Assembly: GCA_013215505.1 (NCBI GenBank)
Contig: JABSQZ010000018.1
Location: 69,131 to 133,130, forward strand
DNA from: Oceanospirillaceae bacterium
Lineage (GTDB): Bacteria; Pseudomonadota; Gammaproteobacteria; Pseudomonadales; Balneatricaceae
Direction of reading: 5' to 3'
DNA: 64,000 nucleotides
In this document: one piece after another, positions 48,487 through 57,588 of the stretch
Numbering within the stretch: the first letter of the stretch is position 1
Layout: every line of letters starts with the position of its first letter
Program-made: the position numbers and the translations under genes
The notes under the pieces: model-generated
Told to the model about the DNA's origin: nothing
Seen by the model: the letters and a program-made list of their open reading frames with translations, nothing else
The model's database searches: none

Positions 48487-50075
48487 TATGAAACTACCCC
48501 AGTCGCAGAGTTATCGCTGTCATCACCACCGGCATTTCCCATCAACAATCCCAGTTTCTGTGCGTCGGCATTTACAGCAGCCATTTCTCCGACAATCCGC
48601 CCTTCAAACATAACCACAATTCGATCACACAAAGACATAACCTCTTCCAATTCCACTGATACCACTAACACCGCATTACCCGCATCGCGCAAGCTGACTA
48701 TTTGCTGATGGATAAATTCGATCGCGCCGATGTCGACACCCCGGGTAGGCTGCCCAACTAACAGCACCTTTGGCTGCCTCTCAATTTCACGGGCAATACA
48801 AAGTTTTTGCTGATTGCCGCCGGAGAAGTTTGCCGCTTTCAAATGCGGGTTATTGGGGCGGACATCAAACTGCTGCATTAAATTAGCACAGTGTTCGGTA
48901 ACAGCGGCATTATCCATTAACAGCCGACCATTGAACTCCGGCTCGTCCTGAAAGCCCATAATTGCACACTCACGGGCACTGAATTCGGTAACCATTCCCT
49001 GCTTGTGCCGGTCTTCAGCCACATGCCCCAGACTCAAATGCCTGAAGTCTTTTGCGTTGAGCACATTATCTTTGTCAATGGTCACACCATTGAGCACAAT
49101 ACTTCCCTGCTGCACAGCGGCGACACCACTGAGCACATCTAAAAGCTCTGTCTGCCCATTACCGGAAACCCCTGCTATGCCGAGGATTTCACCGGCGCGA
49201 ACTTGTAAGCTGACATCGTCCAGACGGGCGATTCCGGCACTGTCTAAAAGGGTTAAGTTTTTTGCTTCGAGCAGTACTTGCTGAGGTTTGGCCGGTTCTT
49301 TATCGACTCGTAATAGAACCTTGCGGCCAACCATCAACTCCGCCAGCTCTTCTTTATTTGTTTCCGCCGTCTCGCGGGTGGCCACCATAGTGCCACCACG
49401 CATTACCGTCACTTCATCGGTAATAGCGATAATTTCTTGCAGCTTATGGGTAATCAGCATCACACTCACACCGCGTTCACGCAAAGCGCTGAGGATGTCA
49501 AATAACTGCTGCACTTCCTGGGGAGTCAATACTCCGGTGGGCTCATCTAAAATCAGAATTTCTGCGCCGCGATACAAGGCCTTTAGGATTTCTACCCGCT
49601 GCTGTAAACCAACAGCTAAGTCACCCGTGATGGCATCTGGATCAACCGCCAATCCAAACTCTTCAGATAGGCGCTGTAATTCAGCCCTGGCGCTTTTTTT
49701 GCTCTGCTGCAGAGAACTGCTCTGCTCCGCTCCCAACATCACATTTTCCAGCACAGTAAACGTGTCGATCAACATGAAATGCTGATGCACCATACCAATA
49801 CCTGTTGCTATCGCGTCTTTAGAGGAGTGAATACTGGTTAATTTTCCATTGACCCATATCTCTCCACTGTCCGCCGCATAGAAGCCGTAGAGGATACTCA
49901 TCAAGGTTGATTTTCCCGCTCCATTTTCACCAATGATGCCGTGAATGCTGCCTTTGGCAACAATCAAATCCACATCTTTATTGGCTTTTACCGGACCGAA
50001 ACTTTTATTGATTTTACGTAAATCAATTGCAGGTGACCGGGCGGCCCCCTGCGAGGTGTTATCTTGACTTAACAT
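48486..50075 (-). CDS. Nucleoside ABC transporter ATPase, two nucleotide-binding domains
   Basis: A 529-residue fused ATPase like NupO/YufO and the sugar importer ATPases. The first domain has Walker [10 protein letters not shown] (around residue 50), Walker [13 protein letters not shown] and a Q-loop; the second domain has a degenerate Walker A ([10 protein letters not shown], without the usual lysine), a signature FSGGNQQKL and the [11 protein letters not shown] block. Only the first site is likely to be fully catalytic, as is common in this subfamily. The start is ATG 50075; a TTG directly before it in frame is ignored. It lies 24 bp after the binding-protein gene. Confidence 0.93.
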   Translation of the reverse strand: MLSQDNTSQGAARSPAIDLRKINKSFGPVKANKDVDLIVAKGSIHGIIGENGAGKSTLMSILYGFYAADSGEIWVNGKLTSIHSSKDAIATGIGMVHQHFMLIDTFTVLENVMLGAEQSSSLQQSKKSARAELQRLSEEFGLAVDPDAITGDLAVGLQQRVEILKALYRGAEILILDEPTGVLTPQEVQQLFDILSALRERGVSVMLITHKLQEIIAITDEVTVMRGGTMVATRETAETNKEELAELMVGRKVLLRVDKEPAKPQQVLLEAKNLTLLDSAGIARLDDVSLQVRAGEILGIAGVSGNGQTELLDVLSGVAAVQQGSIVLNGVTIDKDNVLNAKDFRHLSLGHVAEDRHKQGMVTEFSARECAIMGFQDEPEFNGRLLMDNAAVTEHCANLMQQFDVRPNNPHLKAANFSGGNQQKLCIAREIERQPKVLLVGQPTRGVDIGAIEFIHQQIVSLRDAGNAVLVVSVELEEVMSLCDRIVVMFEGRIVGEMAAVNADAQKLGLLMGNAGGDDSDNSATGVVS

Positions 50076-50099
50076 CAAATAATCACATTCTTTATAATA

Positions 50100-51095
50100 T
50101 TATAATGAAGGGCATTCGTTGTTTGACATATAGTCATGGACAACAATTTTTCCAGAAATGATATCTGCTTGGGCTTTTTCTACTGCAGCTTTCATTTCAG
50201 CTGTGATCAAATCTTTATTGTGCTCATCATACGCCCAGGAAACTCCACCTTCAGCCAGACCTAAGACACTGACACCCGCCTGCCATGTTCCCTCTTTAAC
50301 ACCTTTAAAGGCGTTGTAAGATGCTACACCCACTTGCTTAGTCATAGACGTCAGCATGGTGCCCGGATGCATATGGTTTTGGTTTGAATCTACACCAATG
50401 GCATATTTTCCAGCATCTTTAGCGGCTTGATATACACCAACACCGGTACCACCAGCTGCGGCAAAGACTACATCCGCACCACGGTCAAACTGGCTGCGAG
50501 CTAGCTCTCCGCCTTTTACCGGATCGTTCCATGCTGAAGGAGTTGAACCCGTCATGTTGCTGATCACGTTAACATCGGAAACTGCATATTTAGCACCTTG
50601 TGCATAACCACAGTTAAAACGACGAATCAGAGGAATATCCATACCACCGACAAAACCTACCGCTTTAGTCTGGGATTTCATTGCCGCCAACATACCGACT
50701 AAGAATGAACCTTCATGCTCTTTAAAAACGATAGACTGAACGTTCGGTAGAGACACGACTGCATCAATGATGCTGAATTTAGTACCCGGAAAGTCTTTTG
50801 CTACTTTCTCCAGGGCAGTTGCCTGAGCGAAACCAATCGCCAATACCGGATTTGCTTCACGCTGAGCCATTTTACGAATAGCTTGCTCGCGCTGTGATGG
50901 GTTAGTTACCTCAAACTCACGGTATGTAATACCAGTTTCTTTTTTGAAGCGCTCTACCCCTTCGTATACTCCTTGGTTAAAGGACTTATCGAACTTACCA
51001 CCCATGTCAAAAACAACAGCAGGCTTTAGTTCAACTGCGGCTGCAGACGAGGCAAAAGCTACCGCTGCTGTTAACATTAATAGTTGACGTTTCAT
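50100..51095 (-). CDS. BMP-family nucleoside-binding protein
   Basis: A 331-residue periplasmic protein of the basic membrane protein (BMP/PnrA) family, which binds purine or other nucleosides for ABC uptake. A signal peptide covers about residues 1-20 (MKRQLLMLTAAVAFASSAAA); there is no lipobox, so it is a soluble periplasmic protein. Family features are VVFDMGGKFDKSFNQ, where the ligand's ribose is bound, and the conserved GGTGVGVYQAAKD and VDSNQNH blocks. The start at 51095 has CGGAGA upstream; an in-frame upstream start six codons earlier is disfavoured. First gene of the seven-gene operon down to 43478. Confidence 0.93.
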   Translation of the reverse strand: MKRQLLMLTAAVAFASSAAAVELKPAVVFDMGGKFDKSFNQGVYEGVERFKKETGITYREFEVTNPSQREQAIRKMAQREANPVLAIGFAQATALEKVAKDFPGTKFSIIDAVVSLPNVQSIVFKEHEGSFLVGMLAAMKSQTKAVGFVGGMDIPLIRRFNCGYAQGAKYAVSDVNVISNMTGSTPSAWNDPVKGGELARSQFDRGADVVFAAAGGTGVGVYQAAKDAGKYAIGVDSNQNHMHPGTMLTSMTKQVGVASYNAFKGVKEGTWQAGVSVLGLAEGGVSWAYDEHNKDLITAEMKAAVEKAQADIISGKIVVHDYMSNNECPSL

Positions 51096-51520
51096 TGAAA
51101 TCTCCGTGATCAATTTTGTTTATTTTTATAGGTTGCTGTTTTGGGAACATGCCTGCTATTGAAGGCTTCGGCAGTTAAGTACCGGCCCCACAGCTATTTC
51201 TACTGAACTAACATGCAGTTAAACAAATTCACTACAAGTTGTACACATACAAACACAATCCCCAAACAACCAATAGGGAATTGTGCACAATATACTAATG
51301 AATTTCACCCAACTTTTACATTGTTTTTTCCACTTGGTCTAATATTGAGCAAAGATCCATGCTGAACTATTGGTTTTAGTGCAGTTATTTTTTAAAATTG
51401 CCAATAAATTATGCATTGTTAATAAATTCTGATGTATTCACAACCATTGCTGGCGTAAAATATGCCTACACTTATAGAACCTAGACTCATTTTTAAAGGT
51501 CACCCAGGAACCCATCTGTA
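51096..51520. other. Divergent intergenic region between the nucleoside operon and the Sel1 gene
   Basis: 425 bp without a gene; AT-rich. It must hold the promoter of the nucleoside operon (minus) and that of the Sel1-protein gene (plus). Candidate operators lie at 51239-51290. I see no purine-riboswitch core and no convincing -35/-10 pair for either direction. Confidence 0.6.
51239..51290 (-). promoter_or_regulatory. Two candidate operators before the nucleoside operon
   Basis: TTGTGCACAA (51281-51290) is a perfect 10-bp palindrome; TTGTACACAT (51239-51248) agrees with it at eight of ten positions. Their centres are 42 bp apart, four helical turns, and they lie about 150-190 bp upstream of the binding-protein start. 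A nucleoside-responsive repressor is a reasonable guess. Confidence 0.42.
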
Positions 51521-52327
51521 ATGAACAACAAAACTTTACTTTCTGTGATCAGCCTCATCGGCTGCTTAATCGTCAATCCCGTTAATGCCGCCAGCCTCTC
51601 TAAAGCAAATGCGGCAATTGAAGCTAAAGATTACAAAACCGCACTGCACGAATTAAAGCCACTGGTTGATGCCGGCAAGCCCTCGGCAACTAATCTAATG
51701 GGCAAGATGTACCAAAACGGCTGGGGAGTCCCTGCCAGCATTGAGCGCGCCAAAGCCTTTTACAAAAAAGGCGCCCGCAGCGGTCACATTGACAGCGTCA
51801 ACAGCTTGCGAGCACTGGACGACATTGCCTACCTGAAAGAATTGCAGCTAATTAAAGAAAAGGCCAGTGCCGGGAATGCCACAGCACAGAATCGTTTTGG
51901 CGAAATGCTTGAGTACGGCTTTGGCGTCAAACGCGACCTGAACGCAGCATTTGCCCAGTACCAACTAGCTGCTGATCAAGGCTACGTAGTAGCGCAGCAC
52001 AATGTCGGCCGCAGTTATAACTTTGGCACCGGAGTCGCGCAAGACTACGCCAAAGCAGAAAACTGGTACCGCATTGCCGCCAACAAAGGCTATAACCAAT
52101 CAATGTTTTATCTGGGAACACTTTACGCCACCGCCCACGGGCAAGACAACAGCACTAGTCAGGACATTATTGCTTTTGCCTGGATGAACAATGCAGCGGC
52201 CCTCGGCGACAGCACTGCCGCCTCGATTGAGAGCCGACTACTGATGAAGCTGAAAAAAGAACAGATCCAGGAGGCAAAAGATCTTGCCGAAAAATACAAA
52301 AAAACTTATGTTATCCCCTTCCAATAA
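51521..52327 (+). CDS. Exported Sel1-repeat (SLR) protein
   Basis: A 268-residue protein with a signal peptide cleaved near VNA-AS (residue 23-24), then Sel1-like helical repeats: for example LMGKMYQNGWGV, RFGEMLEYGFGVKRD and HNVGRSYNFGTGVAQD, each followed by A..YY/WY..AA..G. About four to five repeats are visible. Sel1 proteins are periplasmic or exported scaffolds for protein-protein contacts; the partner is unknown. A Shine-Dalgarno-like AGGA lies about 11 bases before the ATG. Followed after a strong hairpin by an RDD protein gene on the same strand. Confidence 0.87.
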   Translation: MNNKTLLSVISLIGCLIVNPVNAASLSKANAAIEAKDYKTALHELKPLVDAGKPSATNLMGKMYQNGWGVPASIERAKAFYKKGARSGHIDSVNSLRALDDIAYLKELQLIKEKASAGNATAQNRFGEMLEYGFGVKRDLNAAFAQYQLAADQGYVVAQHNVGRSYNFGTGVAQDYAKAENWYRIAANKGYNQSMFYLGTLYATAHGQDNSTSQDIIAFAWMNNAAALGDSTAASIESRLLMKLKKEQIQEAKDLAEKYKKTYVIPFQ

Positions 52328-52343
52328 CACCTCATCATTGGTC

Positions 52344-52365
52344 GCTGTCAGTCCTCACTGACAGC
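52344..52365 (+). terminator. Hairpin between the Sel1 and RDD genes
   Basis: GCTGTCAGT, loop CCTC, ACTGACAGC: a perfect 9-bp stem right after the Sel1 stop. No T run follows, so it is either a weak or Rho-assisted terminator or a transcript-stabilising structure. Confidence 0.4.
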
Positions 52366-52391
52366 ACACCACTTTCTGCAGTGATACTTTT

Positions 52392-52832
52392 ATGACCCGA
52401 ACATTCGATCAAAACAACGCCAGCCATGCATCTCTAATGAGGCGTCTGGGCGCCATAGGTTACGATTCTCTAGTGGTAATAGCCCTGGCCTTTGCGGTAA
52501 CGGCACTCTGGCTATGGTTAATGAATACCGATAAAGCGGTAGGACCTGCTTTCCAGTCAACACTCTTTATCAGCATCTTTACTTTTTTTGGCTTTTTTTG
52601 GACCCGCTCGGGACAGACCATTGGCATGATGGCCTGGAGAGTCAGAGTCCAGTCAAAAGAGGGAAATTCTATCAGCTGGACTCAGGCATTGATTCGTTTT
52701 TTTGTCGCTATACTTTCTACGGGCTGCCTGGGTGCAGGTTATCTATGGATGCTATTCAATGATGAGAAACTGACCTGGCAAGACATGCTATCCAATAGCG
52801 AAATTGTATACTTACCGAAAGATAAAACTTAA
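52392..52832 (+). CDS. RDD-family membrane protein
   Basis: A 146-residue inner-membrane protein. It has the family's Arg-Leu-Gly-Ala...Asp start (RRLGAIGYDSL), three hydrophobic segments (about 28-50, 60-75 and 105-128), and the GQTIGMMAWRVRV block followed by the ALIRFF stretch typical of RDD proteins. The function is unresolved; transport roles have been suggested for some members. The ribosome binding site is weak. It lies 65 bp after the Sel1 gene and converges with lptG. Confidence 0.88.
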   Translation: MTRTFDQNNASHASLMRRLGAIGYDSLVVIALAFAVTALWLWLMNTDKAVGPAFQSTLFISIFTFFGFFWTRSGQTIGMMAWRVRVQSKEGNSISWTQALIRFFVAILSTGCLGAGYLWMLFNDEKLTWQDMLSNSEIVYLPKDKT

Positions 52833-52930
52833 GTCAGCGACCTAAAGCGCCCCTGTATAGTTGCGAGTTAGCCCTTGCGCCCTGAAGAGTTGTCGGAATA
52901 AATAGCTCCCACAACAATCAGCACTGCCAG

Positions 52931-53995
52931 CTATACCTTAGAGCGCTGCAATAAAACATATCCCAGTAATAAACAAATCAGGATCGGCGCCAATACTGCG
53001 ATTAGTGGTGGCGTGCCTATGATGGCACTCACTTGTCCGAGAATATCTTGTAAAAACTTGAACACTAAACCGGTGATCACCCCCGCTATAATGCGTTGCC
53101 CCACAGTGACACTGCGCAACGGCCCAAAGATAAATAAGATACCTATCAAGACCAGTGCGATCACCGTCAGCGGTTGAAACAGTTTGCTCCAGAAAGCCAG
53201 AAAATAACTATCCGACTGCAAATTCTGTTGATACAAATAGTGGGAAAATGACCACAGGGCGCTCAGCGATAGATCCCGCGGCTCAACCACCAGAGCTGCC
53301 AGCAGTGTCGGCGACAAGCCCATATTCCACTGTTCATTACGCTGCTGAGAAACCTCAGTCCTATCACCATGAAAAGTTGTTTGACTGATATTAGATAACA
53401 GCCAGTGATCTTCAAGATAGCGCCCTGATTGAGCAAAACTGGTCAGTTCAAGAACGCCATCCTGATTAAACTCAAAGCGAGTCACGCCTTCAATACGATC
53501 ACCGGGCACCACCGCGTTGATGTGAATAAAAGTATTGCCCTCTCGATGCCAGACTCCGTACTGGGAGTGCAGTGCTTTACCGCCGGCTTTAGCCAGAGCT
53601 TTCTTTGACTGCGCGACTTGCTCGGTAACCGGAACCACAAATTCACCTACAGCCATTGAAAAGAAAGCTAAGACTATGGCAGGTTTCAATACCGAGGTGA
53701 TAATTCTAAAGGTTGATATTCCCGCCGCCCTCATAACCGTAAGTTCGCTGTGACTTGCCAACATACCCAAACCGACCAGACAACCGACTAAACTGCTCAG
53801 TGGTAAAAACTCATAGAACCGCCCTGGAATGCGCAGTAACAGATATTCCAAAATCACTGGCATGTCATATGCGTCCGATGCATCAGCAATTTCATCCATA
53901 AAGGCAAAGACAAAATCCAGCCCCAAGATAACCAATAGAACCAGGAAAATTGCCGATAAAACTTGCGTGGCGACGTACCTATCTAAGCGTTTCAT
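52931..53995 (-). CDS. lptG: LPS export system permease LptG
   Basis: A 354-residue inner-membrane subunit of the LptBFG complex, which extracts lipopolysaccharide from the inner membrane and pushes it into the Lpt bridge. It has the YjgP/YjgQ fold: hydrophobic segments near the N-terminus (14-35, 55-80, 100-120), a periplasmic beta-jellyroll in the middle (about 130-260) and three C-terminal membrane segments. Opening MKRLDRYVATQVL and the GMLASHSELTVMRAAGIS coupling stretch are characteristic. The ATG comes one base after the lptF stop, so the two are translated in tandem. Confidence 0.95.
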   Translation of the reverse strand: MKRLDRYVATQVLSAIFLVLLVILGLDFVFAFMDEIADASDAYDMPVILEYLLLRIPGRFYEFLPLSSLVGCLVGLGMLASHSELTVMRAAGISTFRIITSVLKPAIVLAFFSMAVGEFVVPVTEQVAQSKKALAKAGGKALHSQYGVWHREGNTFIHINAVVPGDRIEGVTRFEFNQDGVLELTSFAQSGRYLEDHWLLSNISQTTFHGDRTEVSQQRNEQWNMGLSPTLLAALVVEPRDLSLSALWSFSHYLYQQNLQSDSYFLAFWSKLFQPLTVIALVLIGILFIFGPLRSVTVGQRIIAGVITGLVFKFLQDILGQVSAIIGTPPLIAVLAPILICLLLGYVLLQRSKV

Positions 53996-53996
53996 G

Positions 53997-55103
53997 TTAT
54001 TTTCTCCTCTTTAACAAAGAGCCCACACTCGGCAATTTATTTAACCAATTACTCCAGAACTGCTGCATAAAAATCAAACTGAGGCCGTAGCTAAAAAAGA
54101 CTAAATGCACCAACCAAATCAAACCGATATGCGCACCTGTTTCCACTTTGTCCCGCGCTGACATCAGCAGCGACAAATACACCAAATACAACAGTATCGT
54201 CGGGATCAATTGAGCGTACCGCCCCTGGCGGGGATTAGTTCTACTCAGAGGTACAGCGATCAACACGACGATAAAGGCCAACAGGGGTAGCGACAATCGC
54301 CACTGCAGCTCAGCAATGAAAACTCTATCATCGCTTTCGAGTAGAAAAGCCGTTGTTTTAGCGTAGGGTTCCGAGGTATCTATGACTAATTTCCTCTGAG
54401 GTAATAGATACCCATATTCAGTATATCCCAGTTGTTCGTAGTCGGCCCGCCCGGGAATACCTGTATACCGGTAGCCATTTTCCAACACCAGATAACGTTT
54501 ACCATCGCCATTACCTTGCTGCCTGGCAGATTTGGCGAAAGTAATTTCTAACTTGCCGGTTTTTTTGTCGATCTGCGATATAAAAACTTGCTCCATCTTA
54601 GATCTGTTATCAATAAAATTACTGATATAGACGGTTTTGCCTCCGCCCAATTTTTGAAACCGCCCCGCAGTCAACTTGTCTAATTCGTTCAATGAGTTTT
54701 GTTGCGCATAGCTAACTTCAAGTGCCTGCCAGGCAAGTGGTGAGATATAAAGACTGAGACTACCGACTATAATAGCGCCCCCCAGAGCGGGCCCCAAGGC
54801 ATAGAAAACCAATTTTTTGCCGCTGACACCACTCGCTTGAAGAACAGCTATTTCGCTTTCTAAATACAACCTACCAAAAGACAGCAACACCCCCAAGAAT
54901 AGCGCCAGAGGTAAAATCAACATCAGCATACTGGGCAGACGATAACCTATCATCTCGGCGATAAAAATGAAGTCCATCTCTCCGGGAGTGGCTCGGGATA
55001 ACAAGCTGATTAATCGGCCACTGACAATGATAGGAACTAATACTAGCGCGACCGCGAATGTACTAAAAAAAATCTCTCTGGAGAGATAACGATAAATAAT
55101 CAA
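53997..55103 (-). CDS. lptF: LPS export system permease LptF
   Basis: A 368-residue YjgP/YjgQ-family permease, partner of LptG in the LptB2FG transporter. It shows the N-terminal membrane pair, the GRLYLESEIAVLQASGVS coupling helix region, a periplasmic jellyroll (about residues 125-260) and C-terminal membrane segments. The start is taken as TTG at 55103 (protein opening M-I-I-Y-R-Y-L, matching the usual LptF N-terminus); there is no ATG nearby in frame, and AGGGC lies upstream at suitable distance. First of a two-gene operon. Two possible hairpins lie in its leader. Confidence 0.93.
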   Translation of the reverse strand: MIIYRYLSREIFFSTFAVALVLVPIIVSGRLISLLSRATPGEMDFIFIAEMIGYRLPSMLMLILPLALFLGVLLSFGRLYLESEIAVLQASGVSGKKLVFYALGPALGGAIIVGSLSLYISPLAWQALEVSYAQQNSLNELDKLTAGRFQKLGGGKTVYISNFIDNRSKMEQVFISQIDKKTGKLEITFAKSARQQGNGDGKRYLVLENGYRYTGIPGRADYEQLGYTEYGYLLPQRKLVIDTSEPYAKTTAFLLESDDRVFIAELQWRLSLPLLAFIVVLIAVPLSRTNPRQGRYAQLIPTILLYLVYLSLLMSARDKVETGAHIGLIWLVHLVFFSYGLSLIFMQQFWSNWLNKLPSVGSLLKRRK

Positions 55104-55140
55104 TGAGGCTTGCCCTGTCGCTACAGTTTTAAAGAGGTTT

Positions 55141-55225
55141 AAGGTCTGTCCAATGGAGACCTTGGAATACAGACACTTAGATTACAAATAAGTTTATCGC
55201 CTAGCCAGTTTTCAGACCTGGCTAG
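55141..55225 (-). promoter_or_regulatory. Paired stem-loops in the lptFG leader
   Basis: Two perfect inverted repeats: AAGGTCT-N9-AGACCTT (55141-55163) and CTAGCCAG-N9-CTGGCTAG (55201-55225). GGTCTG in the first (55143-55148) is complementary to CAGACC in the second (55213-55218), so an alternative pairing is possible. Whether they are transcribed depends on an unlocated promoter. Confidence 0.4.
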
Positions 55226-55329
55226 ACGGTAAGTTATTTTGCCATGCATTTTTATTGAACAACGCTATATTTAGATAACCTAATTTAATCAGCAACACGG
55301 CTATTGATGAAGTTTAGGCTAACTATTTT

Positions 55330-55359
55330 TTAGCACTAGATTCAGCTTTAGTTTATAGT
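55330..55359 (+). promoter_or_regulatory. Candidate sigma70 promoter of pepA
   Basis: TTAGCA, 18 bp, TATAGT; the -10 is 47 bp before the pepA ATG. Matches are four of six and five of six. Confidence 0.4.
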
Positions 55360-55406
55360 GCGGCATTATCTTACAAAGTTTGCCTCAAGTCATCACTGGA
55401 GTATAT

Positions 55407-56912
55407 ATGGATTTTGAAATTATCAATAGCGACATTACTGCGATTGAAACTGAATGTTTAGTCATTGGCCTGGAAGCGGATGCAGCACTGTCAACGTCGG
55501 CGCAAATCATTGATAAAGCAAGCAAAGGGTATATTCAGTCGATTATCGACGACGGTGACATCAACGGTAAATCCGGCCAGCATTTAATGTTGCGTAATGT
55601 TTCAGGAATTGCTGCTAAAAGGATACTTTTAGTGGGGCTAGGGGAAACAGATAAACGCAGTGACACTGCACACAAAAGCTTCATTAGCGGCATATTTGCG
55701 CAGCTAAAGAACAGCAATATAACCGCAGTCACTATCGCTTTAGACGACATAATTAATAAAGATGCGGATATTTACCGCCAGATGCGCCTCAGCGTGCAGA
55801 CAATCTGCGGGGAATTCTATGCATACGACGAAACTAAAAGCACTAAAGCAACACCTCCAGTACTTGAGACTATAAGCTTCGCAGTCACTGGGGCTAACAC
55901 TGAAGATGCAGAGGCCGGTATTTTAGACGGTACTGCGGTTGCCAATGGTATGACAGTTGCCCGTGACTTAGGTAACTTACCGGGAAACATCTGTACGCCT
56001 ACTTACTTGTCCAAAGAGGCACTAGAGCTAGAGCAGGGCTACGAAACTATTAGCTGTGACATTTTAGGCGAAGCACAGATGGCGGAACTGGGAATGCACA
56101 GTTTGTTATCTGTTGGCAATGGCAGTGTCGAAGACTCGCAATTAATTGTGATCAAATACTCAGGGGGAGAAGAGGGAGATCGCCCCCATGTACTGGTCGG
56201 CAAAGGCGTTACTTTCGATACCGGCGGCATCTCTTTGAAGCCAGGCGCTGCTATGGATGAAATGAAATTCGACATGTGCGGTGCAGCGAGTGTGATGGGT
56301 ACAATGCACGCTATCGCGGAAATGGAATTACCGATGAATGTGATCGGGGTTATCGCCGCCGCTGAAAACATGCCCAGCGACAGAGCTACCAAGCCCGGCG
56401 ATGTCATCACTACTATGTCCGGACAGACGGTGGAAGTACTCAACACTGATGCTGAAGGCCGCCTGGTACTTTGTGACGCACTCACTTATGTCGAGCGCTT
56501 CGAACCTAAAACCGTCGTCGATATCGCCACTTTAACCGGCGCTGTAATTGTCGCACTGGGGCATCAAGCTTCAGCGGTTCTCTCGAACAACGATAAGCTG
56601 GCAGCCGAGCTGATTGAAGCCGGAGAGTACGCCGCCGATCGCACCTGGCGCCTGCCACTTTGGGATGAATACCAAGAACTGTTAGACACAAATTTTGCCG
56701 ACATCGCCAACATTGGTGGCCCATCAGCCGGCACTATTACTGCCGCTTGTTTTCTGGCCAGATTTACTAAAAAATACCACTGGGCGCACTTAGACATCGC
56801 CGGTGTCGCATGGTCTAAAGGAAAAGCCAAAGGGGCGACCGGGCGTGCTGTTCCTATCCTCTGCCAATATCTGATGAACACTGCCGCTGATCAGATGGAA
56901 GCTAAAGCCTAA
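55407..56912 (+). CDS. pepA: Leucyl aminopeptidase (cytosol aminopeptidase)
   Basis: A 501-residue M17 aminopeptidase, close to the usual length of about 500. Metal ligands and catalytic residues can be placed: Lys266, Asp271, Asp289, Asp348 and Glu350 for the two metals, with Lys278 and Arg352 (NTDAEGRL, 346-353) for catalysis. They are displaced by four from the well-known E. coli numbering. The enzyme removes N-terminal residues from peptides in the cytoplasm as a hexamer; in E. coli it also binds DNA in regulation and Xer recombination, which cannot be judged here. The start at 55407 has TGGAG upstream; open frame continues nine codons before it without a good start. Followed by holC, the common gammaproteobacterial order. 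Confidence 0.96.
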   Translation: MDFEIINSDITAIETECLVIGLEADAALSTSAQIIDKASKGYIQSIIDDGDINGKSGQHLMLRNVSGIAAKRILLVGLGETDKRSDTAHKSFISGIFAQLKNSNITAVTIALDDIINKDADIYRQMRLSVQTICGEFYAYDETKSTKATPPVLETISFAVTGANTEDAEAGILDGTAVANGMTVARDLGNLPGNICTPTYLSKEALELEQGYETISCDILGEAQMAELGMHSLLSVGNGSVEDSQLIVIKYSGGEEGDRPHVLVGKGVTFDTGGISLKPGAAMDEMKFDMCGAASVMGTMHAIAEMELPMNVIGVIAAAENMPSDRATKPGDVITTMSGQTVEVLNTDAEGRLVLCDALTYVERFEPKTVVDIATLTGAVIVALGHQASAVLSNNDKLAAELIEAGEYAADRTWRLPLWDEYQELLDTNFADIANIGGPSAGTITAACFLARFTKKYHWAHLDIAGVAWSKGKAKGATGRAVPILCQYLMNTAADQMEAKA

Positions 56913-56927
56913 ACTGTACAGCAATCA

Positions 56928-56954
56928 GCTTACACAGCCAGTGGCTGTGTAAGC
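56928..56954 (+). terminator. Long perfect hairpin between pepA and holC
   Basis: GCTTACACAGCC, loop AGT, GGCTGTGTAAGC: a 12-bp stem without mismatch, 16 bp after the pepA stop. The following bases (CAAACACTTTTC) have only a short T run, so it may be an attenuator or processing site controlling the amount of HolC. Confidence 0.5.
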
Positions 56955-56983
56955 CAAACACTTTTCAGATCCTATAGAACCTT

Positions 56984-57421
56984 ATGAAACAAGCAGATTT
57001 TTACATCCTTCCCTGCACCGACCAAGAGGGAAAATTCGATTTTCTAGGTAAGCTGCTCGACCGTATTCTCGCCGGCGGCCACCAGATATACTTGTATTGC
57101 AATGATCAATACAGTGCCGAGCAAACCAGCCAGGCCCTGTGGCAATATCGCGATAGCAGTTTTTTGGCCAATGCATTAAGCAGTGAACAGCTCAGCGCCC
57201 CTATCACTATTGGCTGGCCAGAGCAGAGCGCTAGTCACACCGATGTACTGATAAACTACAGCGATACAATACCAACAGCCGCTGAAAATTTTCAGCGCGT
57301 CGTAGAAATAGTCATCCAGCAGCCTGAGGTTTTAGAGCTTAGTAGAAAACGCTACAAAGACTACCAACAACAAGGTTTTAAGATCAAACACAACGACATG
57401 AGAAAAGGCCAACAGCGCTAA
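56984..57421 (+). CDS. holC: DNA polymerase III chi subunit
   Basis: A 145-residue protein of the HolC family. Chi joins the clamp loader (with psi) and contacts single-stranded DNA-binding protein at the replication fork. Recognisable features are the opening ADFYIL, the LLDRILAGGHQIYLYC stretch, the DSSFLAN segment followed by the P-I-x-I motif, and the VLIN-YSD strand near residue 90. The ATG at 56984 lies 71 bp after pepA with only a weak ribosome binding site, in line with low expression. Length and position beside pepA and valS are standard for gammaproteobacteria. Confidence 0.92.
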   Translation: MKQADFYILPCTDQEGKFDFLGKLLDRILAGGHQIYLYCNDQYSAEQTSQALWQYRDSSFLANALSSEQLSAPITIGWPEQSASHTDVLINYSDTIPTAAENFQRVVEIVIQQPEVLELSRKRYKDYQQQGFKIKHNDMRKGQQR

Positions 57422-57430
57422 CATCTACCC

Positions 57431-57472
57431 ACGACTTACGACTTACAACTTACAACTTACAACTTACAACTT
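57431..57472 (-). repeat. Six heptamers, AAGTYGT on the minus strand
   Basis: Six perfect-phase 7-bp units: two ACGACTT followed by four ACAACTT (plus strand), starting 10 bp after the holC stop. On the minus strand they read AAGTTGT four times and AAGTCGT twice. The same degenerate heptamer occurs at 63893-63920. Confidence 0.9.
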
Positions 57473-57588
57473 ATTGCTAGCAGTTATAACGACTGCATTG
57501 GCCACTGCCCAGCCGGTTTTATCGGCAAAATGGCCGCGCCGCTCTCAGACAATTCCACATCATCCTTTTAATAGCGCTGACAACGCTG

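Larger units (their letters stand above)
55104..55406. other. Divergent intergenic region lptF / pepA
   Basis: 303 bp without a gene. The lptF side holds two stem-loops (55141-55225), and the pepA side a sigma70-like promoter (55330-55359). The central AT-rich part has no clear motif. Confidence 0.6.

Noticed and set aside
51096..51300. Purine riboswitch upstream of the nucleoside operon
   Set aside because: No conserved purine-aptamer core or suitable three-way junction could be found in the leader.
57473..57560. Inverted repeat GCAGT/ACTGC and GC-rich DNA after holC as a tRNA or terminator
   Set aside because: The stem is only five pairs, there is no T run, and no cloverleaf can be formed.
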